NCBI RefSeq assembly: GCF_001672915.1
Contig: NZ_LZKR01000162.1
Coordinates: 1 to 64,000, forward strand
From: Mycobacterium sp. 1245805.9
GTDB taxonomy: Bacteria > Actinomycetota > Actinomycetes > Mycobacteriales > Mycobacteriaceae
Length of the DNA stretch: 64,000 nucleotides
Direction of reading: 5' to 3'
Shown here: positions 8,515-17,471 of the stretch, in pieces
Position numbering within the stretch: position 1 is the stretch's first letter
How the letters are laid out: every line of letters starts with the position of its first letter
Program-made: the position numbers and the translations under genes
Notes under the pieces: generated by a model
Database searches by the model: none
Told to the model about the DNA's origin: nothing
What the model saw: only the letters and a program-made list of their open reading frames with translations

Positions 8515-8880
8515 ATGACACTTCTCAACGACGCGCAAGACATTCAGGTGTGGACGACCGCCTGCGCCTACGACCGCCTGATTCCCGGTCGGGGCGTGGG
8601 CGTCCTCCTCGACGACGGTTCGCAGGCGGCGTTGTTCCGGCTGGACGACGGGTCGGTGCACGCGGTGGGCAACGTCGACCCGTTCTCCGGCGCGGCGGTG
8701 CTTTCGCGTGGCATCGTCGGCGACCGCGGCGGCCGGCCCACCGTCCAATCACCCATCCTCAAGCAGGCTTTCGCCCTCGAGGACGGCTGCTGCCTGGACG
8801 ACCCGCGGGTGTCAGTGCCGGTGTACCCCGCGCGGGTCACGCCCGAGGGGGACATTCAGATCGGGCGGATCGCCGCTTAG
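8515..8880 (+). CDS. nirD: Nitrite reductase small subunit NirD
   Basis: A 121-residue Rieske-fold partner of NirB. The CxH and CxxH ligand pairs of a true Rieske protein are replaced (NVDPFSG and SPILKQAF), as is usual for NirD, so it should not carry its own cluster. The start has a strong AAGGAG six to seven bases upstream and lies 13 bp after nirB. Length agrees with Rv0253 (118 aa). Confidence 0.95.
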   Translation: MTLLNDAQDIQVWTTACAYDRLIPGRGVGVLLDDGSQAALFRLDDGSVHAVGNVDPFSGAAVLSRGIVGDRGGRPTVQSPILKQAFALEDGCCLDDPRVSVPVYPARVTPEGDIQIGRIAA

Positions 8881-8890
8881 TTCGATAGCG

Positions 8891-9340
8891 CTAGCCGATA
8901 TCGCCGACGAGGTAGCGCTGCATCGTCGGGCCGATCGCGTCGACCAATGCCTCCACCGACATCGAGTGCAGCGGTTCGGAGCGCACGCCGTAACGCATGA
9001 TGCCGAGGCCCACCAACTGGGAGGCGCACAGCGACGCCCGCACCGCGACCTTGTCGGCCCCCAGGATTTTCAGCAACGGGCCGAAGACCGGGCCGATGAA
9101 CATGCCCTGCACGATCTCGGCGGTCTTGGCCAGTCCGGTGGACGCGATCGCGCTGGCCGCAAAGGGGCCGCCGCCGGCGGCGTCCCAGGTGGTGATCAGC
9201 ATGTACAACGTCCGGCGGCCCACCTGGTTGACCCCGCCGGTGACGATCCGGTCGATGAACTCCGGTGTGCCGAAGGGCAACCGGAGCATCTTCGCCACCG
9301 GGTCCAGCAGCCCACGCGATGGCTCTTCGCGACGCGGCAT
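8891..9340 (-). CDS. TetR-like C-terminal (ligand/dimer) domain protein without DNA-binding domain
   Basis: 149 residues, mostly helical. The segment RASLCASQLVGLGIMRYGVRSEPL matches in pattern the last helices of the TetR_C family common in actinobacterial regulators (SQLxGLxxxRYxxxxEPLA). No helix-turn-helix precedes it: the 54 residues before the helical core read MPRREEPSRGLLDPVAKML and on, and the DNA upstream does not encode a TetR HTH in frame. It corresponds to Rv0258c (151 aa), so the headless form is conserved rather than a fresh truncation. It is convergent with nirD, 10 bp away. Function unknown; a ligand-binding partner or dominant-negative dimer partner is possible. Confidence 0.75.
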   Translation of the reverse strand: MPRREEPSRGLLDPVAKMLRLPFGTPEFIDRIVTGGVNQVGRRTLYMLITTWDAAGGGPFAASAIASTGLAKTAEIVQGMFIGPVFGPLLKILGADKVAVRASLCASQLVGLGIMRYGVRSEPLHSMSVEALVDAIGPTMQRYLVGDIG

Positions 9341-9371
9341 GGTGTCAGGATCGCCGGTCTGCGAGCAAAGA

Positions 9372-10100
9372 TCAAGGGCGATTGGAAAGCGCGTGGGGGG
9401 CTTGGGTTCGCCGCCGCGGGAGTCCGGGTGCCGCGCGGCGGAACCGGTTCGCGATCAGCCGCGCCAGCCCGGGATGGGTGCCCAGCGGCTGGGTGACGAC
9501 GTCGGCGCCGCTGGCCCGCAGGCGCTGTTGGAACAGGCCGTCGGCCAGTAGGTAGGAGGCGACCACGACGCGCCGCGCGCCACTGCGGCGGGCGGCGGCG
9601 ACCGCGTCGGCCACGGACGGATCGCCGGTGGCCGCGTATCCCAGCCGCACCCGCGATCCCACCAGCGCGGACAACGTCGTCGCGGTCACGTGCAGGTCGG
9701 CGCGCGCCCTCTCGTCCGTGGTGCCGGCCGCCGCGAGGATCACCGAATCACCCAGGCGCCAACCGGATTCCGCCAGCTGGTCGGCGACGATCCGCGCGAT
9801 CTCCCCACTCGGGCCCAGCGCGGGCGCGACGGTGACGTTCGGGTGCCCGCTGGCGGCCACGTGGGCGGGCACGTCGGTGCGCACGTGATATCCGCGCGAC
9901 AGGAAGGCCGGGACCACGACGGCGGGGCTGCCGGTGGCCGCCGCCCGGGCCAGCACCTCGCCCGGCGTCGGGCCCAACACGTCGACGAACGCGACCTGCA
10001 CCCGGCGGTCGAGCAGCGCGCCCACCTGCGCTGCGAGGTCTCCGATCATCGCGACGCCGCCCGGCCTTCGGGTGCCGTGCGCGGCCAGGATCAGCTCCAT
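9372..10100 (-). CDS. CbiX/SirB-family chelatase (sirohydrochlorin ferrochelatase-like)
   Basis: 242 residues with two tandem CbiX-like halves. The N-terminal AAHGTRRPGG carries the metal-binding histidine H8 typical of the family, and a second histidine region (SRGYHVRTDVP, near 89-100) is present. The family inserts Fe2+ or Co2+ into sirohydrochlorin; next to nirB, which needs siroheme, ferrochelatase activity is most likely (inference). It matches Rv0259c. Its start at 10100 overlaps the end of nnaR by 10 bp, so the two are translationally coupled and form a narK-nnaR-sirB-like operon. Confidence 0.85.
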   Translation of the reverse strand: MELILAAHGTRRPGGVAMIGDLAAQVGALLDRRVQVAFVDVLGPTPGEVLARAAATGSPAVVVPAFLSRGYHVRTDVPAHVAASGHPNVTVAPALGPSGEIARIVADQLAESGWRLGDSVILAAAGTTDERARADLHVTATTLSALVGSRVRLGYAATGDPSVADAVAAARRSGARRVVVASYLLADGLFQQRLRASGADVVTQPLGTHPGLARLIANRFRRAAPGLPRRRTQAPHALSNRP

Positions 10101-11242
10101 CCCGCGCCGCCCGGCGGGTCGATGGCCAGCCGGTAGCCCCGCTTGACCACCGTTGCGATGATGTTCTTGTCGCCCAAGGCCGTTCGCAGCCGGAGGACGG
10201 CCGTGTCGACGGCGTGCGGATCGTTGCTGCTGCCGGGCAGCACCCGCAACAGTTCGGACCGCGCGACGACGTCGCCGGGCCGTTGCGCCAGCGCGCGCAG
10301 CACCGACATCCCCGACGGCGACAGCAGCTTGATGTCACCGTCCACCAGCACGCACGTTCCGCGGATGTCGATCGTGTGGCCGGCGACCTGCACGGTGGAC
10401 GATCCCAGCTGCGGCAGCTCCTCGGCGATGTGGCGGGCCAAGGCGCCCAACCGCATTCGCGCGGGCGACGACGTCGGGACACCTTTGCGGATCAGCGGTT
10501 TGGAGGTCACTGGGCCGACGCACATCGCGTGCACGTCGGTGCGCAGGGCGTCCAGCACCTGGTCCTCGACGGCCAGGTCGCGACTGCGCTCCAGCACCGC
10601 CGCCGCCGCGGGCGCCGACGTGAACGTGACCGCGTCGAACTGCCGCCGCGCGATCCCGGTCACCAGCAAATCGAAATCGCCGCCGAGCGGAGTCGACTTC
10701 CACCGGTACACCCGGATGGGCACCACCTCCGCGCCGGCGAAACGCAGGCCGCCGATGAACTCCGGGAACGGGTCCCAGGCGTCGGCGGCGCCGTGCAGCT
10801 GGATGGCGATGCGCATCCCGGACACACCCGACTCGAGCAGATACTCGAGCACCTCCTGTGAGGATTCGGACTCAGGAGACCACTCCTCGTGCAGCCCGGC
10901 GGCGCGCACCGCGCCCGTGCCCTTGGGCCCCCGCGACACGATCCGGGTCTTCGACAACGACGCGATCAGCTGGTTGGCCAGCCCCCATCCCTCGGCGGCG
11001 GCCAGCCAGCCGCGGAATCCGATGCCGGTATGCACCACCAGGATGTCGGGCGGCTGCGCGATCAAAGCTTCAGTGTGGCTTTGTAATTCGTCGTCCTCGG
11101 GCAGCGCGATCATGTTGATCGCGGGCGCGCTGCAGACCTCCGCGCCCTGCCTGCTCAGCAGTGCGCAGAGTTCCTCCGCGCGCCGGGATGATGTAACCGC
11201 GACCCGGTAGCCGGCCAGCGGCGTGGACCTCGGCTGAGCCAT
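10091..11242 (-). CDS. nnaR: NnaR-like regulator: uroporphyrinogen-III synthase-like domain fused to winged-helix DNA-binding domain
   Basis: 383 residues. Residues from about 10 to 265 form a HemD-like domain (AGYRVAVTSSRRAEELCALL; later VTFTSAPAAAAVLERSRD), and from about 280 to 375 an OmpR/PhoB-type winged helix (LSPSGMSVLRALAQRPGDVVARSELLRVL). This arrangement is that of NnaR, a nitrate-assimilation activator acting with GlnR in actinobacteria, and of Rv0260c. I chose ATG 11242; an ATG at 11320 overlaps the narK stop (TGATG) and would add 26 residues, so it is a real alternative. Whether the HemD-like domain binds a tetrapyrrole is not visible. Confidence 0.88.
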   Translation of the reverse strand: MAQPRSTPLAGYRVAVTSSRRAEELCALLSRQGAEVCSAPAINMIALPEDDELQSHTEALIAQPPDILVVHTGIGFRGWLAAAEGWGLANQLIASLSKTRIVSRGPKGTGAVRAAGLHEEWSPESESSQEVLEYLLESGVSGMRIAIQLHGAADAWDPFPEFIGGLRFAGAEVVPIRVYRWKSTPLGGDFDLLVTGIARRQFDAVTFTSAPAAAAVLERSRDLAVEDQVLDALRTDVHAMCVGPVTSKPLIRKGVPTSSPARMRLGALARHIAEELPQLGSSTVQVAGHTIDIRGTCVLVDGDIKLLSPSGMSVLRALAQRPGDVVARSELLRVLPGSSNDPHAVDTAVLRLRTALGDKNIIATVVKRGYRLAIDPPGGAGWS

Positions 11243-11319
11243 AAGACCTGTGTATGCCTGTGACGTTTCCGCTGCGTTACCACGCAATTGCTGCAGCATT
11301 GCCCTTGTTGCGACGGCCA

Positions 11320-12702
11320 TCACACCCGGGCGTGATCTGCTAAGGGGACGGTTTTCGGCGCGCTGGGGCGGCGCACGTACAGCGTCCAGGTGAGGGTTGC
11401 GGCGACCACATAGGACGCCAAAAACACCCAGTAGGCCGACGTTTCGGTGCCGCTGTTGAGGTAGGACTCGCGCAGCGCCAGGTTGATCCCGACTCCGCCC
11501 AGCGCGCCGACCGCCGAGCAAAAGCCGATCAGCGATCCCGACATCGCCCGCGACCAGTGACGGCGCTCGGCATCGGGAAGGTCCAGCCCCCGGCTGCGCG
11601 CCTCGAAGATGGACGGGATCATCTTGAACACCGACCCGTTGCCCATGCCCGACAAGACGAACAGCGCGATGAAGCCGATCACGTAGCCGGTCATCGTCGT
11701 CGAGCCGCCGCCGGGACGGCCGTCGACGGTGCTGATGGCGACCAGCAGCCCGGCGCCCACGATCATGCCGCCCAGCACGCCCAGGGTGACGCGGCTGCCG
11801 CCCAGGCGGTCGGCCAGCCGGCCGCCGTAGATGCGGGCCAACGAGCCCAATAACGGCCCCACGAAGGCGATCTGCGCGGCGTGCAGCGACGCGTGCTTGG
11901 CGGTTTCGCCGCCCGCCTGGAAGTTGACCTGCAACACCTGGCCGAACGCGAACGCGAACCCGATCCACGAGCCGAACGTGCAGATGTAGAGCAGCGAGAT
12001 CACATAGGTGTCGCGCTCGAACAGGACCGAACGCATCGTGCCGACCTCGATCCCGTGGTCGAGGTTGTCCATGAACAGCGCCGCCGCGACGCCGACGATC
12101 GCCAGCAACACGAGGTACACGGCGCACACCCAGTAGGGCGCTTCATGGCCGGCGGTCGCGAGCACCAGCAGACCGATCAGCTGGATGACGGCAACCCCGA
12201 GGTTGCCGACGCCGGCGTTGATCGCCAGCGCCGCGCCCTTGAGGCGCTGCGGGTAAAAGGCATTCACGTTGGCCAGCGACGCCGCGTAATTGCCGCCGCC
12301 CAGGCCGGTCAGCGCCGCGCACACCACATACGGCCACAGCGGTAGGCCGGGATGGGCCATCAGCACGATGGTGCCGACCGTCGGGATCAACAGGACGAAC
12401 GCCGAGAAGGCCGTCCAGTTGCGCCCGCCGAAGGTGGCGATGCCCAACGTGTACGGGATGCGCGCACAGCCGCCCACCAGGGTGGCGACGGCGCCGAGCA
12501 GCAACTTGTCGCCGGCCGAGAAGCCGTAGACGGATGCCGGCATGAACAGTGTCATCACCGGCCAGAGGGTCCAGATCGAAAAAGCGACGTGGTCACCCGC
12601 GACCGTGCAGAGCAGGTTGCGGCGGGCGATGTTCTTGTCGCCGGCCTCCCAGGCCGCCGCGTCCTCCGGATTCCAGTCCGTGATGCGGTGATTACGGCCC
12701 AT
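11320..12702 (-). CDS. narK3: Nitrate/nitrite transporter, NarK family
   Basis: A 12-transmembrane MFS protein of about 460 residues. The NarK signature is present twice in the form of glycine-rich helices (ALTGLGGGNYAASLANVNAFYP and ALGGVGINLALRES). It probably imports nitrate or exchanges nitrate and nitrite to feed the nearby nirBD. I chose ATG 12702 (MGRNHRITDWNPED), the usual beginning of mycobacterial NarK proteins; the frame remains open to 12774, and a GTG just upstream is possible. It is the first gene of the narK3-nnaR-chelatase operon. Confidence 0.9.
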   Translation of the reverse strand: MGRNHRITDWNPEDAAAWEAGDKNIARRNLLCTVAGDHVAFSIWTLWPVMTLFMPASVYGFSAGDKLLLGAVATLVGGCARIPYTLGIATFGGRNWTAFSAFVLLIPTVGTIVLMAHPGLPLWPYVVCAALTGLGGGNYAASLANVNAFYPQRLKGAALAINAGVGNLGVAVIQLIGLLVLATAGHEAPYWVCAVYLVLLAIVGVAAALFMDNLDHGIEVGTMRSVLFERDTYVISLLYICTFGSWIGFAFAFGQVLQVNFQAGGETAKHASLHAAQIAFVGPLLGSLARIYGGRLADRLGGSRVTLGVLGGMIVGAGLLVAISTVDGRPGGGSTTMTGYVIGFIALFVLSGMGNGSVFKMIPSIFEARSRGLDLPDAERRHWSRAMSGSLIGFCSAVGALGGVGINLALRESYLNSGTETSAYWVFLASYVVAATLTWTLYVRRPSAPKTVPLADHARV

Positions 12703-12937
12703 GCGAATGTGCACCTTTCGTCGACGGCGGGATATCGCGAACAGGCTTGGGCCGCCGTGTATTTCGATGCTCACATTTGGCGCGCGAGCCAGTCAACTCG
12801 ATTCGACCGATATCGCCTGAAAGTTGAATCCCAGTTATCTGGTAACTAGCTGAGGGCAATTCGGCGGGCGCGTGATTTGAAGCGGCCGCGGGATTTATTG
12901 TGAGCTGCAATACATTCCGCGCGCGCGACCGCACTGA

Positions 12938-13483
12938 CTACCAAACGTCGCCCGCCCGCCAGTCGCACATCAACTCGGCTGCGGGGTCCAGGCTCACCTC
13001 GACCGGCAGGACGAACACCGCGCCGTCGTCGTCGGGCGTGCGGATCGGGCCGGTCGGGGCCAGCACCGACGTCGGGCCGCGCCACGGCACCCAGCCCCGC
13101 GCCGCGTATATCCCGCGCGCGACGTCGGTCGAACTGACCGCACCCACCCGGTAGGCCCCGCGGATCACCTGCTCGACGCCGTCCATCAGGGCGTGCACCA
13201 GCCCCTGGCCGCGGAAGTCCTCCCGCACCGCGACCCCCTCGACGTAGCCGCACCGCAGCGCGTCGCCGCGGTAGAGCAACCGCCGCTGGACCACGGCGGC
13301 GTGCGCGATGATCGCGCCGTGCTGCCAGATCAGGGCGTGCATGCCGCCCAGCGAGTGCTCCCAGTCGTCGGCGGTGAAATCCCCGGCGAACGCGGCCGTG
13401 ACCATCTGGCGGACGCGCTGACGGGTCTCGACGTCGAGATCGGCGGTGTGGACCAGGCGGGCGGTGTGGACCCGGGTTTGCAC
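12938..13483 (-). CDS. aac: Aminoglycoside 2'-N-acetyltransferase, AAC(2')-I family
   Basis: 181 residues, exactly the length of M. tuberculosis AAC(2')-Ic (Rv0262c). It is a GNAT fold with the acetyl-CoA loop VREDFRGQGLVHALM near 88-102. Members acetylate the 2'-amino group of gentamicin, tobramycin and related drugs, but in mycobacteria they are chromosomal core genes and their natural substrate is uncertain. It lies 10 bp upstream of, and in line with, pxpC-pxpB but is downstream of them in transcription order, so it may be the last gene of that operon. Confidence 0.93.
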   Translation of the reverse strand: MQTRVHTARLVHTADLDVETRQRVRQMVTAAFAGDFTADDWEHSLGGMHALIWQHGAIIAHAAVVQRRLLYRGDALRCGYVEGVAVREDFRGQGLVHALMDGVEQVIRGAYRVGAVSSTDVARGIYAARGWVPWRGPTSVLAPTGPIRTPDDDGAVFVLPVEVSLDPAAELMCDWRAGDVW

Positions 13484-13492
13484 CCTCTTTGT

Positions 13493-14368
13493 CTACCAGC
13501 CTTGCCGAGGCCGCGCCCAGTGCAGGCGCACGTACTGGCCCGGTCGCACCTGCGCGATCTTGTCGGCGTCCTCGTCGGTGACCACGCCGATCACCGGGTA
13601 CCCGCCGGTGACCGGGTGATCGGGTCCCAGGATCACCGGTAATCCGTTGGGCGGCACCTGGATTGCGCCGCGGGTGGCGCCCTCGCTGGGCAGCTGCCGG
13701 TCGGGCCAGCGGTGCTGCAGCGGGCGGCCCTCCAGCCGCATCCCGACCCGGTCGCTGCGGTTGGAGGCCATCCAGATCGTGTGCACCAGGGCGTCGGGAT
13801 CGGTGAACCAGTCGTCGCGCGGGCCGGGCACCACCTGCACCTCGACCAGGTGCTCGTTGATCGCCGCCACCGGTGCCTGGTCCAGCTCGGGGTAATCCTC
13901 GGTGTGCTCGCCGACCGGTAGCCGGTCGCCGCTGTGCAGCGGCGCCGGGCCGATCGCCGACATCACGTCATAGCTGCGCGAACCCAGGACTGGCTCCACG
14001 CAGATCCCGCCGCGCACCGCCAGGTACGTCCGCAGCCCGGCGCGCGGGGCGCCCAGCGAGATCACCTGCCCCTCGCGGACGTGGTGAATGCTGTTGGTGC
14101 CGAACTTGATTCCGTTCACGGTGGGGTCGGTGTCGGCGCCCGTCACCGCGATGTCGACGTCGCCGCCGCGGACGCGGGCGGAAAAGCCGCCGAAGGTCAC
14201 TTCGACGGTGGCGCGGTCGTCGGGGTTGGCGACCAGCCGGTTGGCGAGCGTGTGCGCGCGGCGGTCGGCGGCCCCGGACCGGCTGACGCCGAGGTGGGCC
14301 AGCCCCGGGCGGCCGAGGTCCTGGACGACGGCGAACGGTCCGGTGCGCAGGATTTCCAAGGTCGGCAC
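13493..14368 (-). CDS. pxpC: 5-oxoprolinase subunit C (PxpC/KipA family)
   Basis: 291 residues, biotin-dependent carboxylase-like fold. Motifs include QDLGRPGLAHLGVSRSGAAD near 16-35 and GPRDDWFTD. With PxpB and PxpA this family hydrolyses 5-oxoproline to glutamate using ATP. I chose the GTG at 14368, preceded by AAGGAGAT at the right distance, rather than the open frame to 14407, which would overlap pxpB. It corresponds to Rv0263c. pxpA is not in the window. Confidence 0.9.
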   Translation of the reverse strand: MPTLEILRTGPFAVVQDLGRPGLAHLGVSRSGAADRRAHTLANRLVANPDDRATVEVTFGGFSARVRGGDVDIAVTGADTDPTVNGIKFGTNSIHHVREGQVISLGAPRAGLRTYLAVRGGICVEPVLGSRSYDVMSAIGPAPLHSGDRLPVGEHTEDYPELDQAPVAAINEHLVEVQVVPGPRDDWFTDPDALVHTIWMASNRSDRVGMRLEGRPLQHRWPDRQLPSEGATRGAIQVPPNGLPVILGPDHPVTGGYPVIGVVTDEDADKIAQVRPGQYVRLHWARPRQGW

Positions 14369-14382
14369 GGCTATCTCCTTGC

Positions 14383-15057
14383 TCAGACGGCGCGGAACTG
14401 AACCCACATGCCCCGGGTCAGCAGGGCCGGGTTAGGCCGGTCGAGGTCCCACAGGACGGCGTCGGTGTGGCCGATGAGCTGCCAGCCGCCGGGCGACTGC
14501 CGGGGATATACCGCGCTGAACTCGCCGGCCAGGCCGACCGAACCGGCCGGCACCGACGTCCGCGGCTCCGCCCGGCGCGGCACCCGCAGCCGCGCGTCGC
14601 CGTCGACCAGGTACGCGAAACCCGGTGCGAAGCCGCTGAATCCGACCCGCCACGGGGTGGCGGTGTGGGCGTCGATCACCTGCGCGGTGGACAGCCCGGT
14701 GTGGTCGGCGACCTCGGCGAGATCCGGGCCGTCGTACACCACGTCGATCACCACGTCGGCCCGGCGGTCCGCCGGTGCGCCGGCATCGGCGGTGACCCGC
14801 ATCCTGCGCAGCCGCTGCCGGGTGACTCCCTGCCGGCGGGGGCTGTCGAGCTTGACCAGCACGGTGCGGGCGGCGGGGACGACGTCGACGACGCCGGGCA
14901 GCGCCGCGGCGGCCAACGCGTCCACCCACGCCAAGACCTCGGCGGTGCTGCCGCATTGAAGCATCAGCGCATGGTCGCCGTAGTCGAACACGGTGTTGCC
15001 GACCAGGTCGGTCGACACCTCCTGGGAGAGGCCGCTGCCTATATCCGTCACGCTCAT
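14383..15057 (-). CDS. pxpB: 5-oxoprolinase subunit B (PxpB/KipI family)
   Basis: 224 residues with the family segments GDHALMLQC near 27-35, HTATPWRVGFSGFAPGFAYL (about 130-149) and PRRAEPRTSVPAGSVG. The histidine-rich B. subtilis relative KipI was first described as a kinase inhibitor, but paired PxpB/PxpC genes are now understood as 5-oxoprolinase. It is followed at 14 bp by pxpC and is the first gene of this small operon. It matches Rv0264c. Confidence 0.9.
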   Translation of the reverse strand: MSVTDIGSGLSQEVSTDLVGNTVFDYGDHALMLQCGSTAEVLAWVDALAAAALPGVVDVVPAARTVLVKLDSPRRQGVTRQRLRRMRVTADAGAPADRRADVVIDVVYDGPDLAEVADHTGLSTAQVIDAHTATPWRVGFSGFAPGFAYLVDGDARLRVPRRAEPRTSVPAGSVGLAGEFSAVYPRQSPGGWQLIGHTDAVLWDLDRPNPALLTRGMWVQFRAV

Positions 15058-15158
15058 TACTGAACGGTAACCCCGGCATCCGTGCAGGCGGGAGGGAATG
15101 CGGGCGGATTTTCGAGCACTGCCAGAGGTGCCTTAACGAACGCTCAAACAGCCGGGAT

Positions 15159-16172
15159 TCAGCCCAGGACCTTGGCGATCAGCGGCGGCAGTTGATCGGC
15201 GACCAACGGGTAGCTCAGGGGAGAAGCGAACGCGATCGCGCCGGTGAGATCCTTGGTGGTGAAGACGTGGCGGTTCTGCGCGGTCGCCAGCGAGCCGGCG
15301 ACGTCGGGGTCGGCCAGCAGCGCCTTCTGGTCGTCGGGGCTCTCGGTTGTCCAGATCACCACGTCGGCGGAATCCAGCACCGCCTTGATCTGATCGCGGG
15401 GGATGACGGCGCGGTGATCGCTGCCGAACGGCTTGATGCTGTCGGCGATGACGAGTCCCATCTGGTTCAGGAAATCGGTCCGCCAGCCCGCCAGGGTCGC
15501 CACCACCGTGCCCTGCCACAGGGTGCCCTGCATGAGCAACGCCTTCTTGCCCGTCCACTGCTGGTTCTTTTGCGCGACGGCGGTGAATTGCTTGTCGACG
15601 CCGTCGATCAGGGACTTCATCTTGTCGGCCTGGAACACCGCCTGGCCGACGGCGGTGGCCTGCTCCTTCCACGGCTCGAAGAACGCGTCGCCGTCCGACT
15701 GCGCGAGGGTGGGCGCGATCGCCGACAGCTTCTGGTAGGTGTCGGCGTCCAGGCCGGCGTTGATGGCCACGATCAGGTCCGGTTTCAGGCCCGCGATCTG
15801 GTCGACCGGAATGCCGTTGTCCAGGTTCAACACCACGGGCTGGGCGCCGCCGAGCTTGGGCTGCGCCCAGGGCCACACCGCGAACGGCTGATCGCCGAAC
15901 CAGTTGGTCACCGCGATCGGGACCACGCCCAGGGCCAGCAGGTCGTCCTGCTCGGTATAGCCGGCGCTGACCACGCGCTTGGGCGGCTCCTTGATGACGG
16001 TCTGACCGAACAGGTGGGTGACGGTCACCGACCCACCCGGGGCGGCACCCGGCGACGGTTTGCGCGAACAGGCCGCCAACACTCCGGCGAACCCGGCCGA
16101 ACCGGCGGCCGCGGCCATCCCCGCAGCCCCCGTGAGCTGCAGGAATCCCCGTCGATCCCATCCGTGTCGCAT
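15159..16172 (-). CDS. Iron-siderophore (FecB-type) ABC transporter substrate-binding lipoprotein
   Basis: 337 residues. The N-terminus has a Tat-like motif RRGFLQL at 8-14 followed by a hydrophobic stretch and lipobox VLAAC with C35, so it should be a membrane-anchored lipoprotein. The rest is a periplasmic-binding fold of the FecB/FhuD type (KRVVSAGYTEQDDLLALGVVPIAV; DQIAGLKPDLIVAIN). It matches Rv0265c (FecB2), implicated in iron-carrier or heme acquisition. No permease genes are adjacent. I saw no IdeR box in the 50 bp upstream. Confidence 0.9.
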   Translation of the reverse strand: MRHGWDRRGFLQLTGAAGMAAAAGSAGFAGVLAACSRKPSPGAAPGGSVTVTHLFGQTVIKEPPKRVVSAGYTEQDDLLALGVVPIAVTNWFGDQPFAVWPWAQPKLGGAQPVVLNLDNGIPVDQIAGLKPDLIVAINAGLDADTYQKLSAIAPTLAQSDGDAFFEPWKEQATAVGQAVFQADKMKSLIDGVDKQFTAVAQKNQQWTGKKALLMQGTLWQGTVVATLAGWRTDFLNQMGLVIADSIKPFGSDHRAVIPRDQIKAVLDSADVVIWTTESPDDQKALLADPDVAGSLATAQNRHVFTTKDLTGAIAFASPLSYPLVADQLPPLIAKVLG

Positions 16173-16220
16173 CGCGTGAGATTATCGCTTTCTTCGCTCG
16201 GACCCGCGTCGCCGCGCGGC

Positions 16221-17471
16221 TCATCCCCTGCGCGGCCCTTCGTAGCCCACCCACGGGCTGTAGTCGGCGATCAGCTCCTCCTGTGGCGGGCGCCGGTCGG
16301 CCGGCACGTGCTGCAGGTTGATCCGGATCCGGTACCAGATCGAACTCGGCCCGCGCATGCCGTCGACCAGGACGTCGGCCGGCCGCAGCAGCGCGGCCGC
16401 TTCGGGATGGCGGTCGCGCCAGGTGTCCAGCGCCGCCATCGCCTCGTCTTTGGTCTTGGTGCGGGCGATCTCGATGAGCGGCTTCGACGAGACGCGCCCG
16501 CTCTCCGTGCGGCTCCCCGATCCCCGCGGCGCGCGCTCGGGCGGCCCCAACTCCTCGGCCAGCATCAGCAGCCGATCCAGCTCGCCGACCGCGTCGTCCA
16601 TGCCCTCCCACGGGTCGCCCAGCTCGGCGAACCGGGCGGGCACCGTGTCGATGGTGAACGCCGCCGGGTCGCAGCCGGCGACCTCGTCCCAGTGCAGCGG
16701 CGTAGACACCCGGGCATCCGGGGTGGCGCGCACGGAGTAGGCCGACGCGACGGTGCGGTCCTTGGCGTTCTGGTTGAAGTCGACGAACACGCCCTCGCGC
16801 TCCTCCTTCCACCAGCGGCTGGTCGCCGCGTCGGGAATGCGCCGCTCGACCTCGCGCGCGACGGTCTGCGCGGCCAGCCGCACCTGGCGGAACTCCCAGC
16901 GCGGGGCGATCCGGGCGTAGATGTGAAAGCCCCGGGACCCCGACGTCTTCGGCCACGCGGTCAGGCCGTAGTCCTCCAAGACGTCGCGGGCCACCAATGC
17001 GACGTCGACGATGCGCCGCCACGCCACGCCCGGCATCGGGTCCAGGTCGACGCGCAGTTCGTCGGGGTGATCGAGGTCGCCGGCGAGCACCGGGTGCGGG
17101 TTGAGGTCCACGCAACCCAGGTTGATCACCCACGCCAGCCCGGCGGCGTCGCGGACGACGGCCTCCGCCGCGGAAGTGCCCCGGGCATAGTGCAATTCGG
17201 CGACGTCGACGTAGTCCGGCCGGTTTGCCGGCGCCCGCTTCTGGAACACGGCCTCTTGCGAGATGCCCTTCACGAAGCGCTTGAGAATCATGGGGCGTCC
17301 GGCCACGCCGCGCAGCGCCCCGTCGGCGACGGACAGGTAATAGCGGACCAGGTCGAGCTTGGTGTGGGGCCCCGAGCCGCCGTGGCTTTCGAAGACCACT
17401 TTGTCGGGGTGGGTGATGGTGACCTCGTGCCCGGCCACCTCCATTCCCACCGGGCCGGTCATGTTCATCAT
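16221..17471 (-). CDS. LigD POL-domain-like DNA/RNA primase-polymerase
   Basis: About 416 residues matching the stand-alone relatives of the LigD polymerase domain (Rv0269c; PolD in M. smegmatis). Recognisable parts are THPDKVVF near the start, LKRFVKGI, the catalytic metal motif RVDLDPMPG, the TSGSRGFHIYARI strand and VFVDFNQNAKDRTVASAYSVRA. Such enzymes add ribonucleotides or deoxynucleotides at DNA ends and gaps; a role in end joining or repair is likely but not shown. Several ATGs are close together (17471, 17468, 17462); I used the first. The gene is divergent from fadD2 with about 60 bp between. Confidence 0.85.
   Translation of the reverse strand: MMNMTGPVGMEVAGHEVTITHPDKVVFESHGGSGPHTKLDLVRYYLSVADGALRGVAGRPMILKRFVKGISQEAVFQKRAPANRPDYVDVAELHYARGTSAAEAVVRDAAGLAWVINLGCVDLNPHPVLAGDLDHPDELRVDLDPMPGVAWRRIVDVALVARDVLEDYGLTAWPKTSGSRGFHIYARIAPRWEFRQVRLAAQTVAREVERRIPDAATSRWWKEEREGVFVDFNQNAKDRTVASAYSVRATPDARVSTPLHWDEVAGCDPAAFTIDTVPARFAELGDPWEGMDDAVGELDRLLMLAEELGPPERAPRGSGSRTESGRVSSKPLIEIARTKTKDEAMAALDTWRDRHPEAAALLRPADVLVDGMRGPSSIWYRIRINLQHVPADRRPPQEELIADYSPWVGYEGPRRG

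Noticed and set aside
10091..12127. 678-codon frame joining the NnaR gene with upstream DNA
   Set aside because: The N-terminal part is an out-of-frame reading of narK3; the HemD-like domain begins at 11242 or at most 11320.
12703..12937. Small open frame (12692-12934) and short inverted repeats AGTTA-N5-TAACT in the gap between narK3 and aac
   Set aside because: No ribosome binding site, no similarity, and arms of five bases are too short to claim a site; I see only a possible promoter region for narK3.
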